A stretch of 64,000 nt of DNA from CAXBDP01 sp963974465 (lineage in GTDB: Bacteria > Bacteroidota > Bacteroidia > Cytophagales > Cyclobacteriaceae), in NCBI GenBank assembly GCA_049340005.1, contig JBMPIY010000012.1; one strand, written 5' to 3'. Made by a program: the position numbers and the translations under genes. The notes beneath the pieces were generated by a model, which worked only from the letters and a program-made list of their open reading frames with translations, did not search any database and was not told the origin of the DNA. Position 1 is the first letter of the stretch. Each line of letters opens with the position of its first letter. Of this stretch, positions 52,562 to 61,666 are shown one piece after another.

Positions 52562-53656
52562 ATGAGTCAAGATTTTTTGCCGATAAACGGCACCGATTAC
52601 ATTGAATTTTACGTGGGAAATGCCAAACAATCTGCTTATTACTACATGGCTGCTTTTGGATACGAATTGATAGCCTATGCGGGCCCGGAAACGGGTGTTC
52701 GTGACAGAGCTTCTTATGTGCTAAAACAAGACAAAGTAAGGCTAGTATTAACCAGCAGCTTGACAGAAGATTCGGAAATTACAGCCCATGTAGCCAAGCA
52801 TGGAGATGGCGTAAAAGTACTTGCCCTATGGGTAGATGATGCTACTTATTCATTTAACGAGACCGTAAAGCGGGGGGCAAAACCAGCCATGGAACCCAAA
52901 GTAATCAAAGATGAAAATGGAGAAGTTTGTGTAGCAAGCATCCATACTTATGGCGACACTATTCACACATTTGTAGAACGCAAAAATTACAACGGCGTGT
53001 TTCTACCAAAATTCCAAGCTAAATCCTCTCCTTTCCCAGTAACACCTCTTGGGCTAAAATATGTTGATCATTGTGTGGGAAATGTAGGCTGGGGCGAAAT
53101 GAACACTTGGGTAGAATTCTACGAAAAAGTAATGGGTTTTAGCTTACTCATCACTTTTGATGATAAGGACATTTCAACAGACTACACTGCCCTAATGTCC
53201 AAAGTAGTAAGTAATGGCAATGGCTATATCAAATTCCCAATCAATGAACCAGCAGAAGGTAAAAAGAAATCCCAGATTGAAGAATACATCGATTTCTATA
53301 AAGGCGCTGGTGTACAGCATATTGCCATTGCTACCGATGATATTTTGCATACAGTATCCGAATTGCGTAGTAGAGGTGTAGAATTTCTGCAAGTTCCAGC
53401 CGCTTACTATGATGACCTGCTAGATAGAGTTGGTGAAATTGACGAAGACATTAAGCCATTGAAGGATTTAAACATACTTGTTGACAGAGATGAAGAAGGA
53501 TATCTCTTGCAAATTTTCACCAAACCGGTGCAAGATCGCCCAACAGTATTTTATGAAATAATCCAACGAAAAGGTGCCAAATCCTTTGGTAAAGGAAATT
53601 TCAAAGCACTCTTCGAGGCAATAGAAAGAGAACAAGAGCTAAGAGGCAATTTGTAA
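52562..53656 (+). CDS. hppD: 4-hydroxyphenylpyruvate dioxygenase
   Basis: A 364-residue non-heme iron dioxygenase converting 4-hydroxyphenylpyruvate to homogentisate in tyrosine breakdown. Iron ligands: His in YVDHCVGNVGWGEMN, His in VQHIAIATDDI and Glu in TVFYEIIQRKG; the C-terminal KGAKSFGKGNFKALFEAIEREQELRGNL is the family tail. The ATG at 52562 (MSQDFLPING) is chosen; the frame is open upstream to 52379 but those residues are not family-like. Homogentisate dioxygenase is not adjacent. Followed by a terminator. Confidence 0.95.
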   Translation: MSQDFLPINGTDYIEFYVGNAKQSAYYYMAAFGYELIAYAGPETGVRDRASYVLKQDKVRLVLTSSLTEDSEITAHVAKHGDGVKVLALWVDDATYSFNETVKRGAKPAMEPKVIKDENGEVCVASIHTYGDTIHTFVERKNYNGVFLPKFQAKSSPFPVTPLGLKYVDHCVGNVGWGEMNTWVEFYEKVMGFSLLITFDDKDISTDYTALMSKVVSNGNGYIKFPINEPAEGKKKSQIEEYIDFYKGAGVQHIAIATDDILHTVSELRSRGVEFLQVPAAYYDDLLDRVGEIDEDIKPLKDLNILVDRDEEGYLLQIFTKPVQDRPTVFYEIIQRKGAKSFGKGNFKALFEAIEREQELRGNL

Positions 53657-53679
53657 GCAAACATTTAAATAAAAAATAA

Positions 53680-53714
53680 TCCAAGGCTCTTTGCTTATGG
53701 CAGAGAGCCTTTTA
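53680..53714 (+). terminator. Terminator after hppD
   Basis: AAGGCTCT and AGAGCCTT pair (with inner TTGC/GCAGA) around CTTATG, followed by TTATTTTT. It lies about 25 bases after the hppD stop. Confidence 0.8.
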
Positions 53715-53746
53715 TTTTTAGCAACTTATTTAGAAATTTATCGACG

Positions 53747-55486
53747 ATGAAAGCAGAACCAGAAATACTAGAGCAAGCCCAAATATGGTTAGATAGTCCA
53801 ATTGATGAAGAGAGTAAAGCAGCTATACGCAAAATGATGGCAAACGAAGACCAAAGTGAACTTATAGATGCATTCTACAAGGACATGGAATTTGGTACGG
53901 GTGGACTTCGTGGTATTATGGGGGTAGGCTCTAATCGTTTAAATATCTATACACTTGGAATGGCCACACAAGGCTTAAGCAATTACCTTCTTAAAAGCTT
54001 TCCAAACCAACAAGTGAAAGTGGCGATTTCTTACGATTCTAGATTGAATAGCCAGACTTTTGCCCGAAAAGTAGCTGATGTTTTCACAGCCAATGGTATA
54101 GAAGTTTATTTCTCAGATAAGGTGCGGCCTACTCCAATGGTGTCTTATGCTATTAGACATTTTGGCTGCCAAAGTGGAGTAATGCTTACCGCCTCGCACA
54201 ATCCCAAAGAATATAATGGCTACAAAGCATATTGGGAAGATGGTGCACAAGTTGTAGCGCCACATGATAAAAACATCATTGAGGAAGTCAAGAAAATCAG
54301 TTCTATTTCAGACATCAAATTTGAAGGCAACCCTAAGCTATTGCATATAATAGAAGACAGTTTCGATAGAAGCTATCTTGCAGAAATCATGAATTTGAAG
54401 GAAAATTCTGAGTTAGTAAGTCGCCACTCAGGAATGGCTATTGTTTACTCTCCAATTCATGGTACAACCGGTGAAATTATTCCGAAAGCCTTAAAAAGTT
54501 ATGGCTTCGAAAATGTTCATGTAGTGGAAGAGCAGAGACTCCCCGACGGAAATTTTCCAACCGTTGTATCCCCTAATCCGGAAGAAGCCGCAGCTATGGA
54601 TATGGCCATAAAACTGGCTGAAAAGGTAAGTGCTCATATCGTACTTGCATCCGATCCAGATGGAGATAGAGTAGGTGTAGCAGCCATCGGCAAATCCGGT
54701 AAATATGAATTGCTAAATGGGAATCAAACTGCTGCACTTTTGACTTGGTATCTGCTTAGAAACTTACATGATAAAGGCAAGAAAAAAGGAAATGAGTTTA
54801 TAGTTAAAACTATAGTAACCACAGATTTGGTCGAAAAAATAGCCAATTTCTTTAATGTAAAATGTTATCAAACGCTTACTGGCTTTAAATACATTGCCCA
54901 GCTTATTCGCGAGAAAGAAGGAAGTGAGAAGTTTATTGGTGGTGGTGAAGAAAGCTACGGCTATATGGTTGGAGATTTTGTCCGCGACAAAGATGCAGTT
55001 TCTGCCTGTGTACTTTTGGCAGAAATTGGTGCTTGGACCAAGGCACGTGATCTAACACTTTTCGATTTGCTAGATCAACTTTATTTAAGAAATGGCTTTT
55101 ACAAAGAGGCCTTAATCTCCATAACCAAAAAAGGTAAATCTGGGGAGGAAGAAATTCAAGCAATCATGAAGAAACTCCGCGATAATATGCCTTCAGAAAT
55201 TTTGGGTAAAAAAGTAGTGCGGGTGATTGATGTTTTGACTGGTGCTGATAAAGATTTAATAAGCAATACTACATCCACTTTGGCTCTGGAACCTTCAAAT
55301 GTATTGCAGTTTTTCCTAGAAGATGGAAGTAAAATATCTGCAAGACCATCAGGAACAGAACCTAAGATAAAATTCTATATATCAGTGAATATGCCATTCC
55401 ATTCCCAAGCAGATTACCATGAAGTGAATGGGAAATTAATTGAGAAAATAGAGAACCTAAAAGGCTTTTTGGAAAACTTCTCCTAA
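53747..55486 (+). CDS. Phosphoglucomutase/phosphomannomutase (long, PgcA-like)
   Basis: A 579-residue alpha-D-phosphohexomutase. The catalytic phosphoserine loop is LTASHNPKEYNGYKAYW, the metal loop SDPDGDRVGVA, the sugar-binding GGGEESYGYMVGDF, and the phosphate site RPSGTEPKIKFY. Length and the N-terminal DPIDEESKAAIRKMM-like segment fit the PgcA subfamily. It interconverts glucose-1-phosphate and glucose-6-phosphate (or mannose phosphates). Single plus-strand gene with its own leader. Specificity is not settled. Confidence 0.93.
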   Translation: MKAEPEILEQAQIWLDSPIDEESKAAIRKMMANEDQSELIDAFYKDMEFGTGGLRGIMGVGSNRLNIYTLGMATQGLSNYLLKSFPNQQVKVAISYDSRLNSQTFARKVADVFTANGIEVYFSDKVRPTPMVSYAIRHFGCQSGVMLTASHNPKEYNGYKAYWEDGAQVVAPHDKNIIEEVKKISSISDIKFEGNPKLLHIIEDSFDRSYLAEIMNLKENSELVSRHSGMAIVYSPIHGTTGEIIPKALKSYGFENVHVVEEQRLPDGNFPTVVSPNPEEAAAMDMAIKLAEKVSAHIVLASDPDGDRVGVAAIGKSGKYELLNGNQTAALLTWYLLRNLHDKGKKKGNEFIVKTIVTTDLVEKIANFFNVKCYQTLTGFKYIAQLIREKEGSEKFIGGGEESYGYMVGDFVRDKDAVSACVLLAEIGAWTKARDLTLFDLLDQLYLRNGFYKEALISITKKGKSGEEEIQAIMKKLRDNMPSEILGKKVVRVIDVLTGADKDLISNTTSTLALEPSNVLQFFLEDGSKISARPSGTEPKIKFYISVNMPFHSQADYHEVNGKLIEKIENLKGFLENFS

Positions 55487-55529
55487 AACTATTTGTAATC
55501 AAATGAGCATTTAATTAATGCTCGTTTGG

Positions 55530-56471
55530 TTATTCTACTACTCCAATGTGAAATAACGCATCGCCATTATTAATAACTGGCATATTGTTGTGACCAATTA
55601 TATATCCATTTCTAGGGCTTTTCACAGGAACTTTTACTGTTCCATACGGATCAGTAATTCTTGCAAGCACTTGTCCTTTTTTCACATAATCCCCATCTTG
55701 GCAGCTCGCATTGAATACACCCGAAATTCTGGCCCGCACCCAAGAGCTACTAATCACATATTTCTGTTCTTTTACCAAATGCTCTCCCGAAAGCATTTTC
55801 AAATATCTCATCAAGTTTAATACGCCATCCATTCCTTCCTTTATTGAGGGTTCATCTAATCTCAATGATTCACCCGCCTCATATACCAAAATGGATTTTT
55901 TCTGCTTATAGGCTTCCTTTCTAAAAGACTTCTCAATCATCTTAGAATTTATAATAAATGGAGTTCCCATTGCTTTGGCGTACTTCATTCCTTGGCGGTC
56001 TTTTGCGTCTACTCTTATTTGTGGAATATTACTAAGTTTTGATCCGCCCGTATGAAAATCAACTCCAATATCAGTTATTGGTATTATCTCCGTCATAATA
56101 ATATTGGCAATCTGAGCTGCTAATGAGCCTCGCTTTGCACCTGGGAAACTTCGATTCAAATCTCTTCCATCTGGAAAAGTTCTTGAATTATTCAAAAATC
56201 CATAGACATTCACCACTGGGATGGCTATCACCGTGCCACGTTCTACCTTAATAGAATCATCCATAATCAAACGTTTTACGATATCAATGCCGTTGATTTC
56301 ATCGCCATGCACTCCGCCAGTGAGCAACAGGTTTGGGCCATCTTCCCTCCCGCGAAATACAAACACAGGCAAATCTATCATCGTGTGTGAGGGAAGTCTC
56401 GCAATTGGAATGTCAATCCGAACATTGTTTCCAACCCTAATTCTTGTATTGTGGATTTGTAATTCAGTCAT
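55530..56471 (-). CDS. Succinylglutamate desuccinylase/aspartoacylase family protein
   Basis: A 313-residue zinc carboxypeptidase-fold protein. The first zinc pair is GGVHGDEINGIDIV (His55, Glu58), and a second His is in GVDFHTGG. A C-terminal biotinyl/lipoyl-like beta domain follows (GQVLARITDPYGTVKVPVKSPRNGYIIG), as in many aspartoacylase-family proteins of unknown substrate. Cytoplasmic. Convergent with the phosphohexomutase and divergent from the nitrilase. Octamer on the coding strand at 56346. Confidence 0.87.
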   Translation of the reverse strand: MTELQIHNTRIRVGNNVRIDIPIARLPSHTMIDLPVFVFRGREDGPNLLLTGGVHGDEINGIDIVKRLIMDDSIKVERGTVIAIPVVNVYGFLNNSRTFPDGRDLNRSFPGAKRGSLAAQIANIIMTEIIPITDIGVDFHTGGSKLSNIPQIRVDAKDRQGMKYAKAMGTPFIINSKMIEKSFRKEAYKQKKSILVYEAGESLRLDEPSIKEGMDGVLNLMRYLKMLSGEHLVKEQKYVISSSWVRARISGVFNASCQDGDYVKKGQVLARITDPYGTVKVPVKSPRNGYIIGHNNMPVINNGDALFHIGVVE

Positions 56472-56536
56472 AAAACAGCTTCGTTCCTGAAAATTAAATT
56501 TTTTATGTTATTTTTTAACAAAATTTCTTTCGACAC

Positions 56537-57481
56537 ATGAAAAAACTTAAGCCCGCAAAGGTAGCATTAGTACAGGTTTCTCCAGTATTCCAGAATTTAG
56601 AAAAAAGCATAATTAAATTAAAAGAGCTTTTGATTGAGGCAAAATCGAATGGAGCCGAGTTGGTAGTTTTTGGTGAAACTTGGCTATGCGGATATCCCAG
56701 CTGGCTCGATTACTGCCCAAATGTGGCTGTATGGGATGCTCCAGAAGTAAAGGAAGCCTTTCTGGAAATGTACCATAATAGCATAGAAGCGGGAGGAAAA
56801 GAAATGCAAAGCATTCAAGAATTGGTGGCTAAACTTGGTGTTTATGTAGTTTTAGGAGCAAATGAGAGTGTTTCTTCTGGCTTTGGAGGAAAAGGCACAA
56901 TCTATAATAGCATGTTTATACTCGGCCCAGACGGCACTATACAAAATCACCATCGTAAATTGATGCCCACTTATACTGAAAAAATGCTTTATGGACATGG
57001 AGATGGCGCAGGTCTTAAAAGCGTACAATCGCCATTCGGCAATATTACTGGTGCTATTTGCTGGGAACATTGGATGCCACTAACTCGTCAAGCTTTGCAT
57101 CAAGCTGGTGAGCATATTCATGTGGCACTATGGCCAATGGTGCACGAGAGACATGAAATAGCTAGCAGACATTATGCATTTGAAGGTCGCTGTTATGTTC
57201 TTGCCATTGGGCAAATTATGAAAGCAGCTGATTTTCCAAAAGGAATAGAATTGCCTCTACAATTACAAGAAGACCCTCAAATACAAACACTTAGAGGTGG
57301 CAGCTGCGTGATTGGACCAGATGGGAATTACATACTCCCACCTGTTTTTGATAAAGAATTGATTATCTATGCAGAGCTTGATGCCAATGAGGTAATCAAA
57401 GAACGAATGACTTTGGATGTGACAGGCCATTACAATCGCAATGATATTTTTGATTTTAGCATAAATGATTCACGTAAATAA
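56537..57481 (+). CDS. Nitrilase-family carbon-nitrogen hydrolase
   Basis: A 314-residue nitrilase. The Glu-Lys-Cys triad is complete: Glu47 in VVFGETWLCGYPSWLD, Lys141 in HHRKLMPTYTEKMLYG and Cys175 in GAICWEHWMPL. WLCGYPxWLD and CWEHWMP are typical of branch 1 (true nitrilase/cyanide hydratase-like) enzymes that act on nitriles. It overlaps the DJ-1/PfpI gene by 17 bases, so the two are translated together. Cytoplasmic; substrate unknown. Octamer at 56789 encodes AGGK. Confidence 0.92.
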   Translation: MKKLKPAKVALVQVSPVFQNLEKSIIKLKELLIEAKSNGAELVVFGETWLCGYPSWLDYCPNVAVWDAPEVKEAFLEMYHNSIEAGGKEMQSIQELVAKLGVYVVLGANESVSSGFGGKGTIYNSMFILGPDGTIQNHHRKLMPTYTEKMLYGHGDGAGLKSVQSPFGNITGAICWEHWMPLTRQALHQAGEHIHVALWPMVHERHEIASRHYAFEGRCYVLAIGQIMKAADFPKGIELPLQLQEDPQIQTLRGGSCVIGPDGNYILPPVFDKELIIYAELDANEVIKERMTLDVTGHYNRNDIFDFSINDSRK

Positions 57482-58073
57482 ACCCAAAATTGCCATACTA
57501 CTTTTCGACGAGGTAGAGGTTTTAGATTTTGCAGGACCTTTAGAAGTTTTCAATTGCGTAAAGGACGTCGCACCCGAAATTGATATTGATGCATTCACGA
57601 TTTCCTTTCGCCAAGGCCCTGTATATTGTCGTAGCAATTTAGTAGTTATCCCAAATCAAGCCACTGATTTTCATATTGATTTCAACATTCTTCTGATACC
57701 TGGAGGAATTGGCACTAGGAAAATACTAGCAAACCCAAGCCAATTAAAGACGATTGAAACGCTGATTAAAAGAGCTGAATTGGTTTTAACAGTTTGTACA
57801 GGTTCTTTGGTATTGGCTAAGCTCGGTTTACTCAAAAACAAAGCCGCTACTACCCATCATACTTGCTTTGATTTCCTCCAGCAATTAGAGCCGACTACCC
57901 AAGTAATCAGGAATAAGAGATTTGTAGATGAAGACAATATTGTGAGTGCGGCGGGAATTTCAGCAGGCATTGATATGGCTTTATTTGTGGTGAAAACCTG
58001 TTATGGAGATGAAATAATGCAAGCTGTAAAAAAGGAAATGGAATACGATATAGAGGAGAATTTTGCTAATTAA
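57465..58073 (+). CDS. DJ-1/PfpI family protein (isonitrile hydratase-like)
   Basis: A 202-residue DJ-1/PfpI protein. The nucleophile is Cys111 in TVCTGSLVLAKLGLL, the opening LLFDEVEVLDFAGPLEVF fits the ThiJ group, and KAATTHHTCFDFL follows the nucleophile, as in isonitrile hydratases and AraC-linked members. There is no C-terminal helix-turn-helix, so it is not the GATase1-AraC type. The 17-base overlap with the nitrilase suggests a joint pathway for carbon-nitrogen compounds (inference). Cytoplasmic. Confidence 0.87.
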   Translation: MIHVNKPKIAILLFDEVEVLDFAGPLEVFNCVKDVAPEIDIDAFTISFRQGPVYCRSNLVVIPNQATDFHIDFNILLIPGGIGTRKILANPSQLKTIETLIKRAELVLTVCTGSLVLAKLGLLKNKAATTHHTCFDFLQQLEPTTQVIRNKRFVDEDNIVSAAGISAGIDMALFVVKTCYGDEIMQAVKKEMEYDIEENFAN

Positions 58074-58114
58074 GCGAAGTTGAGGCTTCAAATTTTCTCA
58101 TATTTGTACTTGAT

Positions 58115-59134
58115 ATGCCAGAAATTAAGGAAAACTATTCGCTTAAAAACTTCAACACATTTGGGTTGGATGTTACTGCAAAAAGCTTTGTGGAAGTTCA
58201 TTCTATTGAAGATTTGAAATCTTTGAAAAACGATGGGCATCTGAATAAAAATGAGATTCTTATTCTAGGAGGTGGTAGCAATGTACTTTTCACAAAAGAC
58301 CCTCAAGAATTAATTATTCATATTGACATTCAAGGAATTGAAATTTTGCGGGAGGATAATTCAACTGCATTGGTAAAAGTAGGTGCAGGAGTTTCATGGC
58401 ATTCATTTGTGATGTGGAGTATAGAAAACAACCTTTCTGGCATCGAAAACTTATCATTAATTCCAGGCACTTGCGGAGCTGCCCCTATGCAAAATATAGG
58501 AGCCTATGGCACTGAGATTGTCCAAGTATTTGATCATTTGGAGGCATTCCATATCGAAAATGGAGAAATACACAACTTCAATGCAAGCGATTGTGAGTTT
58601 GGTTATAGGGAGAGCGTATTTAAGCATCGATACAAAGGAGATTATATCATTTGCTCAGTTTGTTTCCAGCTCAAAAAGAAACACTCATTCAATATCAGCT
58701 ATGGAGATATTCAGCAAGTGATCGATGAACAATTTGATGGAAAAATCACCCTAAGAAACGTAAGTAATTCAGTGATTTTCATTAGACAAAGCAAACTTCC
58801 CGATCCAGCCAAAATTGGTAATTCAGGGAGTTTCTTCAAAAACCCCATTATTTCAGAAAGTCAATTTTTGGATCTAAAAGAAAAATATCCAAATCTGCCC
58901 TCCTATCCTGCGGGGGAAAATTTGGTGAAAGTACCTGCTGGCTGGTTGATAGACCAAGCAGGATGGAAAGGCCATCGGCGTAGTGAGATTGGTGTTCATG
59001 ATAAGCAGGCACTCGTTTTGGTAAATTATGGAGGAGGCAGCGGCGAGGATATTATACAATTAGCTCAAGATATTCAAAATGACATTGCTCAGAAGTTCGG
59101 CATTAGCTTGCAAACTGAGGTGAACATACTTTAA
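58115..59134 (+). CDS. murB: UDP-N-acetylenolpyruvoylglucosamine reductase
   Basis: A 339-residue MurB, reducing UDP-GlcNAc-enolpyruvate to UDP-MurNAc for peptidoglycan. FNTFGLDV and GGGSNVLFTKD are the FAD-domain signatures. The catalytic Ser lies in GNSGSFFKNP and the proton-donor Glu in the C-terminal LQTEVNIL. Length and the substrate domain are those of the E. coli-type (type I). Single gene, followed by a terminator. An octamer at 58348 encodes part of LRED. Confidence 0.94.
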   Translation: MPEIKENYSLKNFNTFGLDVTAKSFVEVHSIEDLKSLKNDGHLNKNEILILGGGSNVLFTKDPQELIIHIDIQGIEILREDNSTALVKVGAGVSWHSFVMWSIENNLSGIENLSLIPGTCGAAPMQNIGAYGTEIVQVFDHLEAFHIENGEIHNFNASDCEFGYRESVFKHRYKGDYIICSVCFQLKKKHSFNISYGDIQQVIDEQFDGKITLRNVSNSVIFIRQSKLPDPAKIGNSGSFFKNPIISESQFLDLKEKYPNLPSYPAGENLVKVPAGWLIDQAGWKGHRRSEIGVHDKQALVLVNYGGGSGEDIIQLAQDIQNDIAQKFGISLQTEVNIL

Positions 59135-59168
59135 GTCTAATAAGCTAACTCCTTGAGAAAAAACAGAA

Positions 59169-59194
59169 AAGGCTCAGGTCACTCTGAGCCTTAT
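59169..59194. terminator. Terminator between murB and the secreted hypothetical gene
   Basis: AAGGCTCAG and CTGAGCCTT form a nine-base stem around GTCACT. Weak T-runs follow, so efficiency is uncertain, but the position after murB and before the convergent gene fits. Confidence 0.7.
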
Positions 59195-59210
59195 AATTAA
59201 TGCTGTGTTC

Positions 59211-59828
59211 CTATTTACATTTTGTCGCCAAAAGCTCTACTGCTTCAGACTTGCCATATTTGATTGGCGATTCATCTGCTTCATACATACTCAATGATTG
59301 CTTTGCATAGCCACAGGCCTGTTGCGTTGGAGTACCCATCATAGCTGCCATCCCAAATTGCATCTGAGCAAGGAACAAATATGCACGTGGGTTTTTAGGA
59401 TTCTCGTCAATCGCCTTTGTAAGACTTTGCACCACATCTTGTACCATAAACTGCCCACGTTCTTGAGGATTAGCCGCCAATTCTGCCATTGTTATGAAAC
59501 CTCGTAAAGCATAAAGTTCGGACAAATCACCATTTCGACTTGCTGTCATATTGGTGTATTTTTTTGCTTGAGCAAGTAACTCATCCTTAGCAGAAAGATT
59601 TTCGGCTTCAAAACTAGATTCAGCCAAAAAAAGCGCTGTATAGTAGCTGCTCAACCAATTTTCAACGTTTGATTCTGTGAATTGCTCTAATTGCTGGATT
59701 ACCTCCCGCTTTTTAGTGTAATCATCTGCCACTTCATATTGAGTTACAAATGATTGTACAGGATCCTGCGCTTGTGCATTTACATTGAAAGAAATCAGGC
59801 AGTAGAATAAAATGATGAAATTTTTCAT
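59211..59828 (-). CDS. Secreted helical protein (TPR-like), hypothetical
   Basis: A 205-residue protein with a signal peptide (NFIILFYCLISFNVNAQA). The rest is helical with TPR-like spacing: NVENWLSSYYTALFLAESSFE, GDLSELYALRGFITMAELA and NPKNPRAYLFLAQMQFGMAA. No specific family, but such periplasmic TPR-type proteins are common in Bacteroidota. Single minus gene; an octamer at 59702 is on the coding strand. Function unknown. Confidence 0.72.
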   Translation of the reverse strand: MKNFIILFYCLISFNVNAQAQDPVQSFVTQYEVADDYTKKREVIQQLEQFTESNVENWLSSYYTALFLAESSFEAENLSAKDELLAQAKKYTNMTASRNGDLSELYALRGFITMAELAANPQERGQFMVQDVVQSLTKAIDENPKNPRAYLFLAQMQFGMAAMMGTPTQQACGYAKQSLSMYEADESPIKYGKSEAVELLATKCK

Positions 59829-60027
59829 AATTGAAATTGATTATTGATTTAACTTTTATTTTGACAAATTGATTATCGAATTGATGGATCAAATATGTGG
59901 GAGGATAATTGGGGCTAAAATTTAATCTGACTGAAGCAGCAAAAGCGCTTACCGAATTGTAGATTTATTGGAATAGCTCGAAAAATTGAAAGGCATTTTG
60001 TAGTTTCAAGCTGAAATAAAAATAACT

Positions 60028-60801
60028 ATGCAATACATAATCGTTACTCCAGAATATCAAAAACACATTGCACTTATTCAGCTAAATAGACCCAAAGAGT
60101 TGAATGCGCTTAACCTAGAGCTAATGGGTGAAATTCGCGATGCATTGAAAGAACTAGATCAAAATGATGCCGTAAGAGCCATTATAATCACAGGAAATGA
60201 ACGTGCTTTTGCAGCAGGTGCAGATATAAAGCAAATGGCAGGCAAGGGCACAATTGATATGTGGAAGACAGACCAGTTTAGCACTTGGGATCAGATAAAT
60301 AAAACGCGCAAACCAATAATTGCCGCTGTATCTGGTTTTGCGTTAGGTGGGGGCTGTGAACTTGCCATGAGTTGTGATATGATTGTAGCATCAGAAACGG
60401 CACAATTTGGCCAGCCTGAAATCAAAATTGGCGTGATGCCTGGCGCGGGAGGAACACAAAGACTTACAAGAGCAATTGGCAAAGCCAGAGCAATGGAAAT
60501 GGTATTGACAGGCAATTTCATTTCTGGAGAAGAAGCAAAAGCTTACGGACTGGTGAACAAAATAGTGCCTGTAGAATTATATTTAGAAGAAGCGGTGAAG
60601 CTTGCTAAAAGCGTAGCAGCGATGTCACCAATTGCCACCCAGATGGCCAAAGAAAGTGTGAAGAGAGCCTTTGAAACACATTTGGAAGAAGGCTTACAGT
60701 TTGAGCGCAAAAACTTCTACATGCTATTTGCTGCAGAAGATCAAAAAGAAGGGATGAACGCCTTTGTAGAAAAACGAAAACCTGATTTTAAAGGAAAATA
60801 A
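60028..60801 (+). CDS. Enoyl-CoA hydratase
   Basis: A 257-residue crotonase-fold enzyme hydrating 2-enoyl-CoA in beta-oxidation. Oxyanion-hole segments AFAAGADIKQM and VSGFALGGGCELAMSCDM are present, the latter with the first catalytic Glu-type position, and FGQPEIKIGVMPGAGGTQRL holds the second. EGLQFERKNFYMLFAAEDQKEGMNAFVEKRKPDF is the standard C-terminus. Probably a general short-chain enoyl-CoA hydratase. Single gene; octamer at 60445 encodes AGGT. Confidence 0.92.
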   Translation: MQYIIVTPEYQKHIALIQLNRPKELNALNLELMGEIRDALKELDQNDAVRAIIITGNERAFAAGADIKQMAGKGTIDMWKTDQFSTWDQINKTRKPIIAAVSGFALGGGCELAMSCDMIVASETAQFGQPEIKIGVMPGAGGTQRLTRAIGKARAMEMVLTGNFISGEEAKAYGLVNKIVPVELYLEEAVKLAKSVAAMSPIATQMAKESVKRAFETHLEEGLQFERKNFYMLFAAEDQKEGMNAFVEKRKPDFKGK

Positions 60802-60952
60802 TTGAAAAATTGATTGCATAAAAGAGCTGGAAATTCAAAATCTGGCTCTTTTTGTTTCATCAAATGCTAGCTTATAATTAACCAAACCTTAACTTACCCT
60901 TAACCGAAGAGAAAGACTAAATTCTGACTTTTGATAAACAAAATCAGTAGCC

Positions 60953-61621
60953 TTGTTTATCAGCTCTTCAAAGCCAATCCGCCCTATTTCAAATCAGGAT
61001 TTCATCCCTGAGATTCTCCTCCAAAAAGGTGGGCGACAAATCCAATTTGAAGCAAATCAAACAATTGATGCCGATTTGCTGGATAGTGGACTAATATTCA
61101 TTACATACGGAATAGTAAAATCCTACGCAACTGAGCAAAACGGAAATGAGATTTTTATTGACTTGCTAAAGCGTGGAGATATTTTCGGTTCCATTCAACA
61201 AACAAATGCTGAATTCCATATTGCAGCCAAAGCCATGACTAAGTGCATGGCAATCTATATTCACCAAGAAGAATTACAGTATTTCTACGATACAGATCAG
61301 AATATCAGCAGTTATATTAATAAGTTATTCCGAGATAAAGCCCAAAAATTAGAAACTAGATATTTGAGCAATGTTTCGAAAGATATCAAGACAAGACTGC
61401 AAGCTTTTTTCAAAAATTATGCTCTTGAGTTTGGATCAAAAAAAACAGATGACTTTGTCATTCAAAATCATCTGTCGCACCAAGAAATTGCTCAATTATT
61501 AAATTCTTCCCGCCAAACTATTTCGGTGATTCTCAACCAATGGCGAGATCAGAATCTGTTGAGCTATTCAAGAAAAGTTATTCGCTTGCATGATCTACCT
61601 TTTTTCGATCTCAATAATTGA
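60953..61621 (+). CDS. Crp/Fnr-family transcriptional regulator
   Basis: A 222-residue regulator: a cupin-like cyclic-nucleotide-binding-type domain (about 20-125, IFIDLLKRGDIFGSI) is followed by a long helix. A winged helix-turn-helix comes last (SHQEIAQLLNSSRQTISVILNQW, about 175-197). The residues that bind cAMP in Crp are not conserved (EIFIDLLKRGDIFGS lacks the full GELG...RSA pattern), and no Fnr cysteine cluster is present, so the signal is unknown. The start is probably TTG at 60953, as no ATG is available before the domain. Single gene. Confidence 0.85.
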   Translation: MFISSSKPIRPISNQDFIPEILLQKGGRQIQFEANQTIDADLLDSGLIFITYGIVKSYATEQNGNEIFIDLLKRGDIFGSIQQTNAEFHIAAKAMTKCMAIYIHQEELQYFYDTDQNISSYINKLFRDKAQKLETRYLSNVSKDIKTRLQAFFKNYALEFGSKKTDDFVIQNHLSHQEIAQLLNSSRQTISVILNQWRDQNLLSYSRKVIRLHDLPFFDLNN

Positions 61622-61666
61622 AAAATAGAGTTTGAAATTAATTCAAATCAAACTCGTATTTTAGTG

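Noticed and set aside
59899..59906. GTGGGAGG near-match of the octamer
   Set aside because: One mismatch; only exact copies were counted. Other near-matches, such as GCGGGTGG at 44458, were also left out.
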